From Prolixibacteraceae bacterium (GTDB lineage Bacteria > Bacteroidota > Bacteroidia > Bacteroidales > Prolixibacteraceae): DNA of 35,460 nt. Made by a program: the position numbers and the translations under genes. The notes under the pieces were generated by a model. That model was not told the origin of the DNA. It did not search any database and saw only the letters and a list, made by a program, of their open reading frames with translations. Below, in pieces: positions 14,904 through 24,086 of the stretch. Position 1 is the stretch's first letter. Each line of letters begins with the position of its first letter. The stretch lies in assembly GCA_003516705.1 (NCBI GenBank), contig DPCJ01000069.1, forward strand, positions 268-35,727, given 5' to 3'.

Positions 14904-16172
14904 TTATAAATCGAATCCGATATCTTTTCTGAAATATTTCTTTTCGAACTGAATTAATCCGGCGTTTTTATACGATGTGGCCAGCGCTTCGGCGCGTGTT
15001 GCGCCGTATGAACTTACCGCAATTACGCGGCCACCGGCAGTAAGCACTTTACCATCCACCGGTTTTGTGCCGGCATGAAAAACAATGCTGTCGGTTACAA
15101 GTCCGGTTCCTGTAATTTCCTTGCCATTTTCGTAATTGCCGGGATACCCGCCCGAAACAAGCATCACCGTGGCGGCAGTACGTGTGTCGGTTTCAATGGT
15201 GGCTTTGTCGAGCGTGCCAGTGGCAGCAGCAACCAGCAGGTCGGCAAAATCCGATTTTATGCGCAGCATCACCACTTCGGTTTCGGGGTCGCCCATCCGC
15301 GCGTTGTATTCAATTACAAATGGTTCACCTTTCACATTAATCAACCCGAAAAACACAAATCCGCAATATTCGATGCCCTCTTTTTGTAATCCCGCAATGG
15401 TGGGCTGAATAATCTGTTTTTCCACCTTTTCCATAAATACGGCATCGGCAAATGGCACAGGCGAAACAGCGCCCATTCCGCCGGTGTTCAACCCGGTGTC
15501 GCCTTCGCCAATGCGTTTGTAATCTTTTGCCTCAGGCAGTATTTTGTAGTTTTTGCCGTCGGTTATGGCAAAAACAGAAACCTCTATTCCGCTTAAAAAT
15601 TCCTCAATCACCACCTTGCTGCTGGCATCGCCAAACTGTCCTGCCAGCATTTCTGTCAAAGCGTTTTCGGCTTCGGTAATCGAATTGATAATCAGTACGC
15701 CTTTTCCGGCAGCCAAACCGTCGGCTTTTAAAACATACGGTGCATTAAGCGATTTCAGGAAAGCAATTCCGTCGGGTAAATTCTGGTGGGTAACCGTGAT
15801 AAACCGGGCTGTCGGAATGTGGTTTCTCGTCATAAACTCCTTGGCAAAATCTTTACTGCCTTCCAACTGTGCACCCCATTTTTTCGGGCCAACCACCATG
15901 ATTTTTTTCAATTCGGCGTCGGCGGCAAAAAAATCGTGCAACCCTTCTACCAACGGCACTTCAGGCCCCACCAGCATCAGGTCGATTTTATTGCCGATGG
16001 CAGCTTTTTTTAATTGTTGAAAATCGCTTACTCCGGCGGTAAGATTGGTTCCCAGTTGGGCAGTTCCGGCATTTCCGGGAGCAAAAAACAGGTTGGCCAC
16101 TTTTGGGCTCTGTTTTAATTTCCAGCCAAATGCGTGTTCCCTGCCTCCTGAACCAACAATCAATACATTCAT
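14904..16172 (-). CDS. purD: Phosphoribosylamine-glycine ligase (GAR synthetase)
   Basis: This enzyme catalyses step two of purine biosynthesis, joining glycine to phosphoribosylamine with ATP in the cytoplasm. The product is 422 residues, the usual length. Hallmarks are MNVLIVGSGGREHAF at the start, LKADGLAAGKGV in the ATP-grasp fold, GGMGAVSPVP, the PurD signature, and YNARMGDPETEVV. I chose the internal ATG at 16172 rather than the longest frame because the family begins exactly there and the extra 34 codons overlap a terminator. It lies directly before the DUF6427 gene in one operon and is not next to other pur genes. Confidence 0.95.
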   Translation of the reverse strand: MNVLIVGSGGREHAFGWKLKQSPKVANLFFAPGNAGTAQLGTNLTAGVSDFQQLKKAAIGNKIDLMLVGPEVPLVEGLHDFFAADAELKKIMVVGPKKWGAQLEGSKDFAKEFMTRNHIPTARFITVTHQNLPDGIAFLKSLNAPYVLKADGLAAGKGVLIINSITEAENALTEMLAGQFGDASSKVVIEEFLSGIEVSVFAITDGKNYKILPEAKDYKRIGEGDTGLNTGGMGAVSPVPFADAVFMEKVEKQIIQPTIAGLQKEGIEYCGFVFFGLINVKGEPFVIEYNARMGDPETEVVMLRIKSDFADLLVAAATGTLDKATIETDTRTAATVMLVSGGYPGNYENGKEITGTGLVTDSIVFHAGTKPVDGKVLTAGGRVIAVSSYGATRAEALATSYKNAGLIQFEKKYFRKDIGFDL

Positions 16173-16251
16173 TTTTTTTCGGTTTTGAGCGTGAAGATAG
16201 AATTTATTCAAATTCGATTCCTGTTGTTTTTGTGAATAAAAGATTAAATCA

Positions 16252-16288
16252 AAAAAGCCGGGTACTTTTTGCAAATGCCCGGCTTTTT
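16252..16288 (-). terminator. Rho-independent terminator after the DUF2723 gene
   Basis: AAAAAGCCGGG and CCCGGCTTTTT form an 11-base perfect stem with a loop of about 15 bases. The A and T runs on both sides allow action in both directions. It lies 15 bases beyond the stop codon of the DUF2723 gene and about 80 bases before purD, so it separates the two transcripts on the minus strand. Confidence 0.85.
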
Positions 16289-16302
16289 CTGATTTTATAA
16301 AG

Positions 16303-19300
16303 TTAGTTTACTCCGAATTTCGTTAGCCCCGACTGCAACGCCTCGCCGGCCTTTTTTGCCAGTTCGGGTTGGTTGTTTGCCCGTGCCGAGCGTTCAATCA
16401 ACTGCATAAAAAACAGCGTGCGCTGAATTTCCTCGTTGATACTTTTGCTCTGAATAAAACGGTTGTCGAGCGAGAAGTAGTAGTTTAAATCATCGTTAAA
16501 CGAATCGAAAGCCTTTGTCAAAGCCTGTGTTCCTTTTTCAACCGCGCCGGCTTTTAAGTAGTTGTTGGCCAGTTCGATGGTGAAATATCCCGGAGGTACA
16601 AGGTTATCCGGCATCAGTTCAAAACAACGGTCGATTGCTGCAATTGCCGAGTCTTTTTTGCCCTCTTCAATTAAAGTTGATGAAAGCCGGTTGAAACTGT
16701 TCGAAACATTGGTCATCATCCGCACGTTGTTTTCGTCGATATATACATTCGGGTCGTTGATTCCACCCCATTTGAATTTGTTCATCAGGTTGTCGTACAT
16801 AATATCCGAAGCCACAGTACCAAACAACAACCTGTCGGGCTGACTTTGTCCCTTAATCGGCACCAGTCTGTATGCAAATCCTTCGAGCTGAAAATAGTTT
16901 TCAAGGTTGAGGTATTTATCGCTGCCAACAGTCATCGCCCAGTAAATGGGTCGTTCCCAGTTGTTGGTGGCCAGCAGGTCGAGTATCATCAGTTCATCTT
17001 TCGAAACATAACTACGGTCAGAAAGATCGATGTACATGGTATCCACAATTTTGTCATAATCTTCGGGCCTAACCACTTTATTCCGAATAACAGCTTCTTT
17101 ATCAATTTTAAAGCTGAGGACTTTTTTAGGGATATAAGCTGCATCTTCATATTGCTGCAATTTTGTGGCCGGATTTTCGTCAGAAACAAAATTGATGGCT
17201 TCTTTAGCTCCGATGGTTGGTCTGTTAAGGCGTTGGTTATCTACAAGATAAACAATGTCACGGGTTCCCTGCCTGTATTTTTCAGGGGGCATTGAAACTG
17301 GCATCGGTGCCGAGTTATAGGCCTGCCGCCTCATTTGGTTGATGTACCAGTCGGTTTGCAGATAACTGAGGTTGCAAACACGCACATCGGTACGCACACC
17401 TTCAACTTCCTGGTTGTACCACAACGGGAAGGTATCGTTGTCGCCATTGGTAAAAATGATACCGTTTGGAGCACAGGTTACAAGATAATTGGCTCCAAAA
17501 TCGCGGGCAGTGTAACGACCCGAGCGGTCGTGGTCGTCCCAGTTTTCAGCGGCCATAATTCCGGGAACCAAAACGAGCGAAAGTGCTCCGGCAATACCGG
17601 CGGCAACAGTTTCGGGCAGAAATCTTTTCAATCCTTCGGCCAATGCCAGCACGCCAAGACCAATCCAGATGGCAAATGCATAAAACGATGCCGCGTATGC
17701 ATAGTCGCGCTCACGGGGTTGATGAGGATATTGGTTCAGGTAAATTACAATGGCCAATCCTGTCATAAAAAATAAAAGGAAAACCACCCAAACACCTTTT
17801 TTGCCCTCGGCACCTTTGCCGTATTGGTAAAACAAACCAAGTAAACCCAGCAACAACGGAAGGAAATAATAGGTATTCCGTCCCTTGTTTCCGTCCAGAC
17901 TGGCTGGCAGGTTCTGCTGGTCGCCCAGGCGTGCTTCGTCAATAAAGTTGATTCCGCTGATCCAGTTGCCGTGAATCACACTGCCATGACTTTGAATATC
18001 ATTCTGGCGGCCTACAAAGTTCCACATAAAATAGCGCCAGTACATGTGGTTTACATGGTAGCGGAAGAAAAACCGCATATTTTCGGAAAAAGTAGGTTTT
18101 ATAATTACCCCGGTTTCGCCCTGTTCGTTGCGATGCTGAATACGGTTCCCCCTAATTTTCCCCCACTCCTTGTAATCCTGGGCATGTGAGGCTTCCATGG
18201 TACTCCACATCCTTGGGAAAACCATATTGAATTTGTCGTCGTAATTCGGAACTACCCGGCGGTAAGTTATTTTGTATTTGCCATCGATTTGTGAATAAAC
18301 CGGTTTCCCTTCGAGATAACGATTTTGCGGGTTCAGTGGCGAATCATAATACTGACCGTACATCAGCGGCCTGTCACCGTATTGTTCGCGGTTGAGGTAA
18401 CTCAACAGCGCGAATGCATTGTTCGGACTGTTCTGGTCCATGGGTGGCTGGGCCGATGAACGAATGATGATAAGCGCAAACGATGAATAGCCGATAAGGA
18501 TAACTGCAACTCCGGCCAGAATTGTATTCCAAACCACCAGTTGTTTTCTCAGTGTGTACCAGATTCCGTATGCAATACCGCCAACAATTGCAGCAATGTA
18601 AAATAATAAGCCAGAGTGAAATGGAAGTCCGAAAGTGTTCACAAAAAGTAATTCGAACCACGAGCCGATGGTTACAACCCCCGGAATAATGCCATACATG
18701 ATAAACCCTAAAATGGCAACCGACAAGCCAAGTGCAATAAGAATGCCTTTGCGTGTGACATCGTATTTTTTAAAGTAATATACAAAAACGATGGCCGGAA
18801 TTGCCAGCAGGTTCAGCAAGTGAACACCGATGGAAAGACCGATGATGTAAGCAATGAAAATAAGCCAGCGGTTGGCCTGGGGTTCGTTGGCCACGTTCTC
18901 CCATTTCAGGATGGCCCAGAAAACCACAGCTGTCATCAGCGAGGAAGAAGCATAAACTTCTCCTTCAACTGCTGAAAACCAGAAAGTATCGGAAAAAGTG
19001 TAAGCAAGCGCTCCAACAAATCCACTGGCCAGAATGGCGATAGTTTGGCCCATTGAAGGCTCGTCGTTGTTAACCAGCTTTTTGGCCAGGTGGGTGATTG
19101 TCCAGAACAAAAACATAATAGTGAATGCACTGGCCAGTGCCGACATTGCATTTATCAGCATTGCAGCATCGCCGGGGCCGCCAAACAGTGTGAAAATACG
19201 TCCCACTATCATAAACAGTGGTGCTCCCGGAGGATGGCCCACTTCAAATTTATACGAGGTGGTGATAAACTCGCCGCAGTCCCAGAAACTTACTGTAGGC

Positions 19301-19383
19301 TCAATGGTCATTAAATAAACAACGGCTGAAATAAGAAAAGCAGCCCAGCCTAAAATGTTGTTGTAGAGTTGATATTTCTTCAT
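16303..19383 (-). CDS. DUF2723 polytopic membrane protein, probable glycosyltransferase
   Basis: The 1026-residue protein has about ten to twelve N-terminal transmembrane helices (roughly residues 10-330 and 520-630) and a large soluble C-terminal region. The opening loop TIEPTVSFWDCGEFITTSYK and VGHPPGAPLFMIVGR is the signature of DUF2723, a GT-C-like membrane family related to vertebrate TMEM260, an O-mannosyltransferase. By analogy it may transfer sugar from a lipid carrier to exported proteins; the Asp/Glu of FWDCGEF would be the catalytic acidic residues. The C-terminal part contains DVRVCNLSYLQTDWYINQMR, then a tail of helical repeats (about 900-1026) that may be TPR-like. It is single-cistron, ended by the terminator at 16252-16288. 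Confidence 0.88.
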   Translation of the reverse strand: MKKYQLYNNILGWAAFLISAVVYLMTIEPTVSFWDCGEFITTSYKFEVGHPPGAPLFMIVGRIFTLFGGPGDAAMLINAMSALASAFTIMFLFWTITHLAKKLVNNDEPSMGQTIAILASGFVGALAYTFSDTFWFSAVEGEVYASSSLMTAVVFWAILKWENVANEPQANRWLIFIAYIIGLSIGVHLLNLLAIPAIVFVYYFKKYDVTRKGILIALGLSVAILGFIMYGIIPGVVTIGSWFELLFVNTFGLPFHSGLLFYIAAIVGGIAYGIWYTLRKQLVVWNTILAGVAVILIGYSSFALIIIRSSAQPPMDQNSPNNAFALLSYLNREQYGDRPLMYGQYYDSPLNPQNRYLEGKPVYSQIDGKYKITYRRVVPNYDDKFNMVFPRMWSTMEASHAQDYKEWGKIRGNRIQHRNEQGETGVIIKPTFSENMRFFFRYHVNHMYWRYFMWNFVGRQNDIQSHGSVIHGNWISGINFIDEARLGDQQNLPASLDGNKGRNTYYFLPLLLGLLGLFYQYGKGAEGKKGVWVVFLLFFMTGLAIVIYLNQYPHQPRERDYAYAASFYAFAIWIGLGVLALAEGLKRFLPETVAAGIAGALSLVLVPGIMAAENWDDHDRSGRYTARDFGANYLVTCAPNGIIFTNGDNDTFPLWYNQEVEGVRTDVRVCNLSYLQTDWYINQMRRQAYNSAPMPVSMPPEKYRQGTRDIVYLVDNQRLNRPTIGAKEAINFVSDENPATKLQQYEDAAYIPKKVLSFKIDKEAVIRNKVVRPEDYDKIVDTMYIDLSDRSYVSKDELMILDLLATNNWERPIYWAMTVGSDKYLNLENYFQLEGFAYRLVPIKGQSQPDRLLFGTVASDIMYDNLMNKFKWGGINDPNVYIDENNVRMMTNVSNSFNRLSSTLIEEGKKDSAIAAIDRCFELMPDNLVPPGYFTIELANNYLKAGAVEKGTQALTKAFDSFNDDLNYYFSLDNRFIQSKSINEEIQRTLFFMQLIERSARANNQPELAKKAGEALQSGLTKFGVN

Positions 19384-19555
19384 TTGGTATCGATATCAAT
19401 GATATTCAGTTTCGACTTTTAAAAATAACAGGGGCGAAGATAATGGTTTTGTTACAAACTGATTGGCAGTGTGGTTTTTTTAAGAATCTTTAAAAAGTGG
19501 GGCTGCCGGAATGAAGCCAAAACAACTGCAATTTTATTGGTGAATCGTGCCATAA

Positions 19556-20445
19556 TTATTGTAACCTGTAACCCAGAACAAACTCCTGAATATTAAGCCC
19601 ATCGGAACTGAAAAAATCGCTGAAACCATAACTGAAGCCAATTCTGAATCTGGTTTTCACATCAACTCCTAAATTGATTGAATGTAAATCTTCAAAATCG
19701 AAATTCTGGTAACCTGCCCACACAACATTTTTATATTTAAGCTGAAGACCGGAGACCCATGAAAATTTATTACTTGAATAGTCGGCCATTATATTCGGGG
19801 TGATGGTTAAGTAATCGTTGTTAACAACTCTGTATGCCAGAACGCCTGTTAGAATTGAAGGAAAATTAAAGCTATTACCGGAATTGGTTTTACCGCTAAT
19901 CTGCTTTTTCATCGTAACACTTAATCAGTGCTAAGTCTTGATGAATGTAGAAACATGCCAAGGTTGCCATTAATAATGTTGTATTTGATGTCAGCCGGAA
20001 GTACAAAATTGGGGTCTGTAGATTCATATCTCATATAGTCGGATAAATTGTTTTTGTAAAAAGTTGTACCTGCGGAAACACCAAAACTCAGTATTGAAGA
20101 TTCAAGAACTTGAATATCATAGGCATAGTTGGCTTTTATTAGTGCAGCCGACTCATAATTATATCTCTCGAAGCTTAAATCAAGTCCGATGGTTCCGGCT
20201 TTTTGCGATATTTTGTAGTCGAACGAACCTACAAAAAGCTCAATGTCTTGTTGTGTTGATTTGTTAAATAATCTTGAGTAGTCAACATAAGCCCAGTCTG
20301 ACGGAGTTGCGATGGCTGCCGGATTTTTAAATGAAAGGCCAAGCCAGTACGTATCTTCCTGTGCTTTTAATCCGAAGCTGAATGCTAAAAAAATGATGAA
20401 TAAAACTATTGATTTATCTTTTGTTTTCGATGATTTGTTTTTCAT
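19556..20445 (-). pseudogene. PorP/SprF-like outer-membrane protein, broken by a frameshift
   Basis: Two frames together encode a typical PorP/SprF family protein of about 290 residues, associated with type IX secretion and gliding. The first (20445-19921) has a signal peptide ending GLKAQ and then EDTYWLGLSFKNPAAIATPS, the family's opening NP(A)A motif. The second (19912-19556) contains the later strands and ends FVLGYRLQ, the barrel end. At the break the frame reads HSSRLSTD then stop. Inserting one G (GATTA to GGATTA, about 19926) restores STGLSVTMKKQ, and GLSVTHL-type is the family motif at that place. So a single-base loss broke the gene, or the assembly has an error. Confidence 0.75.
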
Positions 20446-20468
20446 TGTGCGTATGCATTTAACAAACG

Positions 20469-20498
20469 CGAAAATAGAAAATTCCAGAAATTAACAAA
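20469..20498 (-). promoter_or_regulatory. Possible promoter of the PorP-like gene
   Basis: On the minus strand TTTG, an 18-base spacer and TATTTTCG resemble the Bacteroidota -33/-7 promoter layout (TTTG and TAnnTTTG), with one mismatch in the second element. It lies about 25 bases before the ATG at 20445. Confidence 0.3.
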
Positions 20499-20500
20499 CG

Positions 20501-21253
20501 TCATAAAAGCATAATTCCTGAAACCATCCGGCCGGTTTCGGCTCCTTCTTTACGCGCAGAAAAATATTTGTCGTTTTCCAAAAACGAACATTCACCTATA
20601 ATTTCAATGCTTTTGATCAGTAATCCGGCCTCAAGCAGAACCTGGCGGTTGGCTTCCCACAAATCAATGTGGTTTTTACCTGAAGAATTTAAACGAATGG
20701 TTTTTTCAGCGTTTGGAATTGAATGCAACACAGCTTCGGTAACCTCGCTGCCCACTTCGTAAATTGCCGGACTGACTGACGGGCCGATGGCGGCAATAAT
20801 GTTCGCCGGGTCGGAGCCAAATTTTGCTGTCATTTTCTGAACAGCCACAGCTGCAATTTTTTTCACAGTTCCACGCCAGCCTGCATGAACTGCTGCAATT
20901 ACCAGTTTCTTCGGATCGAACAGAAGAACCGGCACACAATCGGCCGTTTGTACACAAATACAAATGCCTTTTTGGTTGGTTACAAGCGCATCGGTTTCGG
21001 TGATTTCGCAGTTGGGAATTCCGTCAATTTCTGCCACACAATCGGTGTGGGTTTGCCGCGGAAATACAAGTTGTTTCACGTCAATGCCCAACTTCTCAGC
21101 CAACTGTTTGCGGGGTTCGGTATAAATTTCGGGTGAGTCTCCGGTAAACCTTGTTTTTTCAGTGGCAAAGGATTGTTTTGTACTTGTAAAAGCCACAAGG
21201 TTTTGGTAGGATTCAAAAATAGGGTAATGAACAAAACTGTGTTTTTTATGCAT
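20501..21253 (-). CDS. pgeF: Peptidoglycan editing factor, YfiH/laccase-domain family
   Basis: PgeF homologues are copper or zinc-binding cytoplasmic hydrolases that correct L-Ser wrongly incorporated at the L-Ala position of peptidoglycan precursors; others act on purine nucleosides. The 250-residue protein has the three catalytic ligands: His69 (QTHTD), Cys106 (TADCVPVLL) and His123 (AVHAGWRGT). It also has AIGPSVSPAIYEVG and the closing ECSF..YFSARKEGAETGR. The start overlaps the last bases of the upstream crp gene by eight bases, so the two are co-transcribed and probably co-translated. Confidence 0.93.
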   Translation of the reverse strand: MHKKHSFVHYPIFESYQNLVAFTSTKQSFATEKTRFTGDSPEIYTEPRKQLAEKLGIDVKQLVFPRQTHTDCVAEIDGIPNCEITETDALVTNQKGICICVQTADCVPVLLFDPKKLVIAAVHAGWRGTVKKIAAVAVQKMTAKFGSDPANIIAAIGPSVSPAIYEVGSEVTEAVLHSIPNAEKTIRLNSSGKNHIDLWEANRQVLLEAGLLIKSIEIIGECSFLENDKYFSARKEGAETGRMVSGIMLL

Positions 21254-21923
21254 GGTTTATCAATTCGCTGAGTTTTGCTTTATCCGGCAATGTTACTGTT
21301 TTTGCCGAAATACTGATGAGCCCTTCTTTTTGCATTTCGCCAAAAACACGGGCCAGTGAAGGGCGTGTAACTCCAAACAAATCGGCCAGCTGTTGCTGTG
21401 TGTTGTTAAGTTCAACAGAATGAAATTTATCGCCGGCCTGTTGCAGCAGAAAATGGGCAACTTTTCCTTTAATGGTTTTGAAACTCAGAAAATGAAGTTT
21501 CTGCGACAGAAACTGGGCACGCGACGAAATGCTGTTCAGATAATTCCGCAGCAAAAAACTATTTAGCTGAAGTAGTTTCAGAAACTCAGCCACCGGAATA
21601 CTTAAAATCTGCGAATTTTGGTTGGCAGTAACCGTCACCGGAAATTTGTTTTCCTGTCCGAACAGAAAAGCTGCTGCCAGCGGTTTTGGCGCTTCAACAT
21701 CTTCAATCTTTATTGTTTTTCCGGAGTAATCAATCATTTCGCCACGCACACTGCCCGATATCACAATATTCAGGTTGGTCACGCGCTCACCGGCCACCAC
21801 CACCACTTCGTTTTTACTGAATTTTTTAATCTGAAAATGTATCTGTTTCAGCAGTTTTTCTGCTTCTGTTTCAGAAATGCCACGGAAAACGGGGCAAAGT
21901 GTTAAAAGCTGGTAATCGATCAT
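21246..21923 (-). CDS. Crp/Fnr-family transcription regulator
   Basis: The 225-residue protein begins MIDYQLLTLCPVFRGI, has an N-terminal cyclic-nucleotide-like beta-roll (about 10-125), a dimer helix and a C-terminal winged helix-turn-helix with LADLFGVTRPSLARVFGEMQ (about 175-200). I prefer the ATG at 21923 to the one at 21950 because the longer version runs into a palindrome. The N-terminal cysteine of MIDYQLLTLC alone does not form an FNR-type cluster. It is divergent from the iron-sulfur protein gene at 22001 and co-transcribed with pgeF. It resembles HcpR-like regulators that act on nitrosative-stress or redox genes, but no hcp is seen here. Confidence 0.88.
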   Translation of the reverse strand: MIDYQLLTLCPVFRGISETEAEKLLKQIHFQIKKFSKNEVVVVAGERVTNLNIVISGSVRGEMIDYSGKTIKIEDVEAPKPLAAAFLFGQENKFPVTVTANQNSQILSIPVAEFLKLLQLNSFLLRNYLNSISSRAQFLSQKLHFLSFKTIKGKVAHFLLQQAGDKFHSVELNNTQQQLADLFGVTRPSLARVFGEMQKEGLISISAKTVTLPDKAKLSELINHA

Positions 21924-21933
21924 TTTTCTGTTT

Positions 21934-21978
21934 TGTAACAATTGGTACATCTTTCAAAACGCGGGACCTGTATTTTTG
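21934..21978. promoter_or_regulatory. Candidate Crp/Fnr operator and promoter of the iron-sulfur gene
   Basis: TGTAACAATTGGTACA (21934-21949) is a 16-base palindrome with one mismatched pair. A TATTTTTG element (21971-21978) matches the Bacteroidota -7 consensus TAnnTTTG and lies 22 bases before the ATG at 22001. The palindrome centre is about 29 bases from the start of this element, which puts it near -41.5, a class II activator position. It is also 11 bases ahead of the crp start, so autoregulation is possible. The role is inferred. Confidence 0.5.
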
Positions 21979-22000
21979 TTTTCGGTTTAAAAAGAAAAAG

Positions 22001-22888
22001 ATGATAAGGGAAATTGTAAAAATAGATGAGGAACTTTGCAATGGTTGTGGCGACTGTGTTCCGAACTGTCACGAAGGCGCGTTACAGATTATCGATGGAA
22101 AAGCGCGGTTAATCAGCGAGCTGATGTGCGACGGACTTGGCGCTTGTTTGGGCCATTGTCCGCAGGGTGCAATAACCATCGAAAAGCGTGAAGCCGAAGA
22201 GTATGACGAAGAAATTGTAATTGCCCAAATGGTAAAAAGCGGGAAAAATACTGTTTTTGCGCACCTGAAACATTTGCAGGAGCATGGCGAAACCGGGTTT
22301 TTGAATGTTGCACTGACTTACATAAAAGCAAACCGCGATTTTATGCCTTTCAAAATCAGCGAGGTACACGAGCTTTTGCACAGCGATAAAAAGGAACAGC
22401 AGTCAAACGCAGCTACAGCCCCGGGTTGCGGTTGTGCAGGCTCGGCTCCGCAGTCGTTTTCTGTGGCCGGAATAAAAATGGCATCAGCTCCGGCAGGCGA
22501 AGTTCCATCAGCACTTACCCAGTGGCCGGTGCAGATGCACCTTATCAACCCGGCTGCATCGTATTTCAATGGTGCAGATTTATTGGTTGCTGCAGATTGT
22601 GTTGCATTTTCGTATGGCAACTTCCACAATGATTTTATAAAAGGCAAAAAGCTTGTAATTGCCTGCCCGAAACTCGACCAGGGAAAAGATATTTATGTGC
22701 AGAAATTAGTGAAACTGATTGACGATGCGCGGGTAAACACCATCACCGTTGTAATTATGGAAGTGCCTTGTTGTGGTGGTTTGTCGCAAATGATTCAAAC
22801 AGCCACACAAATGGCTTCGCGCCGCGTTCCGGTAAAAGAAGTGGTTGTCGGTATAAAAGGAGAAGTGCTTTCAGAAGAATGGATTTGA
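22001..22888 (+). CDS. Iron-sulfur (4Fe-4S) protein of a redox module
   Basis: The 295-residue cytoplasmic protein starts with a ferredoxin-like domain: Cys13, Cys16, Cys19 and Cys23 (CNGCGDCVPNC) bind one 4Fe-4S cluster. A second group, CDGLGACLGHCPQG (Cys43, Cys49, Cys53), has one cysteine fewer than usual and may bind a second cluster with a different ligand. A third part (about 115-295) contains CGCAGSA around residue 144, then DLLVAADCVAF, KKLVIACPKLDQ and VVIMEVPCCGGL. I chose ATG 22001 because the iron-sulfur domain starts there; the longer frame overlaps the crp gene. It is divergent from the crp regulator. It looks like an electron-transfer protein linked to nitrosative or anaerobic stress, but no substrate can be named. 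Confidence 0.85.
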   Translation: MIREIVKIDEELCNGCGDCVPNCHEGALQIIDGKARLISELMCDGLGACLGHCPQGAITIEKREAEEYDEEIVIAQMVKSGKNTVFAHLKHLQEHGETGFLNVALTYIKANRDFMPFKISEVHELLHSDKKEQQSNAATAPGCGCAGSAPQSFSVAGIKMASAPAGEVPSALTQWPVQMHLINPAASYFNGADLLVAADCVAFSYGNFHNDFIKGKKLVIACPKLDQGKDIYVQKLVKLIDDARVNTITVVIMEVPCCGGLSQMIQTATQMASRRVPVKEVVVGIKGEVLSEEWI

Positions 22889-22931
22889 CAAGGTAAACCA
22901 GGGAAAATATTGTTGGTTTTTAAAGTAGTGA

Positions 22932-22966
22932 ATGGCACTTGTCCGGATTGGGCAGTGCCATTTTTG
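22932..22966 (+). terminator. Rho-independent terminator of the iron-sulfur gene
   Basis: ATGGCACT and AGTGCCAT form a stem with a 14-base loop followed by TTTTT, 44 bases after the stop codon. Confidence 0.8.
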
Positions 22967-22970
22967 TTCT

Positions 22971-23006
22971 AAAAAAAAGAAGGACAGCCACGGGCCATCC
23001 TTCTTT
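22971..23006 (-). terminator. Rho-independent terminator of the rhodanese-cytochrome operon
   Basis: On the minus strand AGAAGGATGGCCCGTGGCTG closes with TCCTTCT and a run of eight T residues: the stem GAAGGA/TCCTTC brackets a GC-rich loop. It lies 27 bases after the rhodanese stop codon. Confidence 0.8.
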
Positions 23007-23032
23007 CGGTTAAAGTCGAAATGATTTTTGGT

Positions 23033-24049
23033 TTATTTTTCGTGATCGTATCCTTTTATTTCACCAGCTGTAAAAACTGACATGCCACCTTTTGCAACCA
23101 TTTTGTCATAAATCATTCCATTGGTTCCATAAAGAAGTGATTTGGCATCGTAACCCAGCAAACGTAAATAGGCTGTAAGGAATGCACTGGTCTGACCTGT
23201 GTAGCAATAAACAACAACGGGTTTATTGGTTGGCAATGTGGTGAGGTCGGCCGCAAATTTCATCGAAACTTTTGGTTCGTATTGCATTGAGCCGGGAATA
23301 TGACCGAGTGCTGCGTCGCTGTATTGCGCAGCCGGCCAGTAATTAACAACCTGATAGGTGTTTAAACTTCCAAAAACTGTAGCGTTGGTTATTGAAGCCG
23401 GAGTAAAACCTTCGGCGAGCAAAGCAGCTACGCGGGCTTCTAAAATTTCTTCGCCTGTGGTTTTGCCGGTCGAAAGTTTAGGTAAATCGCCTTTTGCACT
23501 TTTTGCAGTTTCGGTGGCAACAAATTGCGAAGCATAAGCATTTCCGGTGGCAACAGCAGAATTCCATTTTCCGGCAAAATCGGCATGCCACGAGCACATT
23601 CCCCATTTCATTGAGAATACTTTGCTGTAACCCATAATGCGAAGCAATGAAGCTGCATAACCAGCTGTTTGTCCGGTGTAACATACAATGGCCACTTTAT
23701 CGTAACTGGCCATGTTAATCGATTTAATATGAGTTAAAATGTCGGCGAATGCCACGTTTTTTGCATTTTTAATATGACCAAGTGCAAAGTCGGCAGCAGC
23801 ACGGATGTCCATAATGTAAACTTTACCGGTTTCGTTTAAGGTTTTAACATCTGTAGCTGTCATAATTGTTGGTAAATCAGATGCAACAAAATCTTTTCCC
23901 AGCGGAGAATCGGCGCTTTCGAGATATTTTACCAATACTTCCGATTCATTTATTTCTTCAACCGGTGGAGTATCATCACCGTTGTCACAGGCCGTAATTG
24001 TAAAGAGAACGAATAAGAGTCCGAACAGATAGAATTTAATGTGTTTCAT
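23033..24049 (-). CDS. Lipoprotein with two rhodanese domains
   Basis: The 338-residue protein has a lipoprotein signal peptide ending TITAC (lipobox Cys21), so it is anchored on the outer face of the inner membrane or in the outer membrane. Two rhodanese (thiosulfate sulfurtransferase-like) domains follow, with active-site loops CYTGQTAGY (Cys123) and CYTGQTSAF (Cys282), about 160 residues apart. Both keep the catalytic Cys, so both could carry a persulfide sulfur. It is 37 bases downstream of the multihaem cytochrome gene in one operon, suggesting transfer of sulfur or electrons in the periplasm, for instance in thiosulfate or polysulfide metabolism. That role is inferred, not shown. Confidence 0.88.
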   Translation of the reverse strand: MKHIKFYLFGLLFVLFTITACDNGDDTPPVEEINESEVLVKYLESADSPLGKDFVASDLPTIMTATDVKTLNETGKVYIMDIRAAADFALGHIKNAKNVAFADILTHIKSINMASYDKVAIVCYTGQTAGYAASLLRIMGYSKVFSMKWGMCSWHADFAGKWNSAVATGNAYASQFVATETAKSAKGDLPKLSTGKTTGEEILEARVAALLAEGFTPASITNATVFGSLNTYQVVNYWPAAQYSDAALGHIPGSMQYEPKVSMKFAADLTTLPTNKPVVVYCYTGQTSAFLTAYLRLLGYDAKSLLYGTNGMIYDKMVAKGGMSVFTAGEIKGYDHEK

Positions 24050-24086
24050 AATCGTTAATAATTAAAATTTATTATGTAGTTTAATT

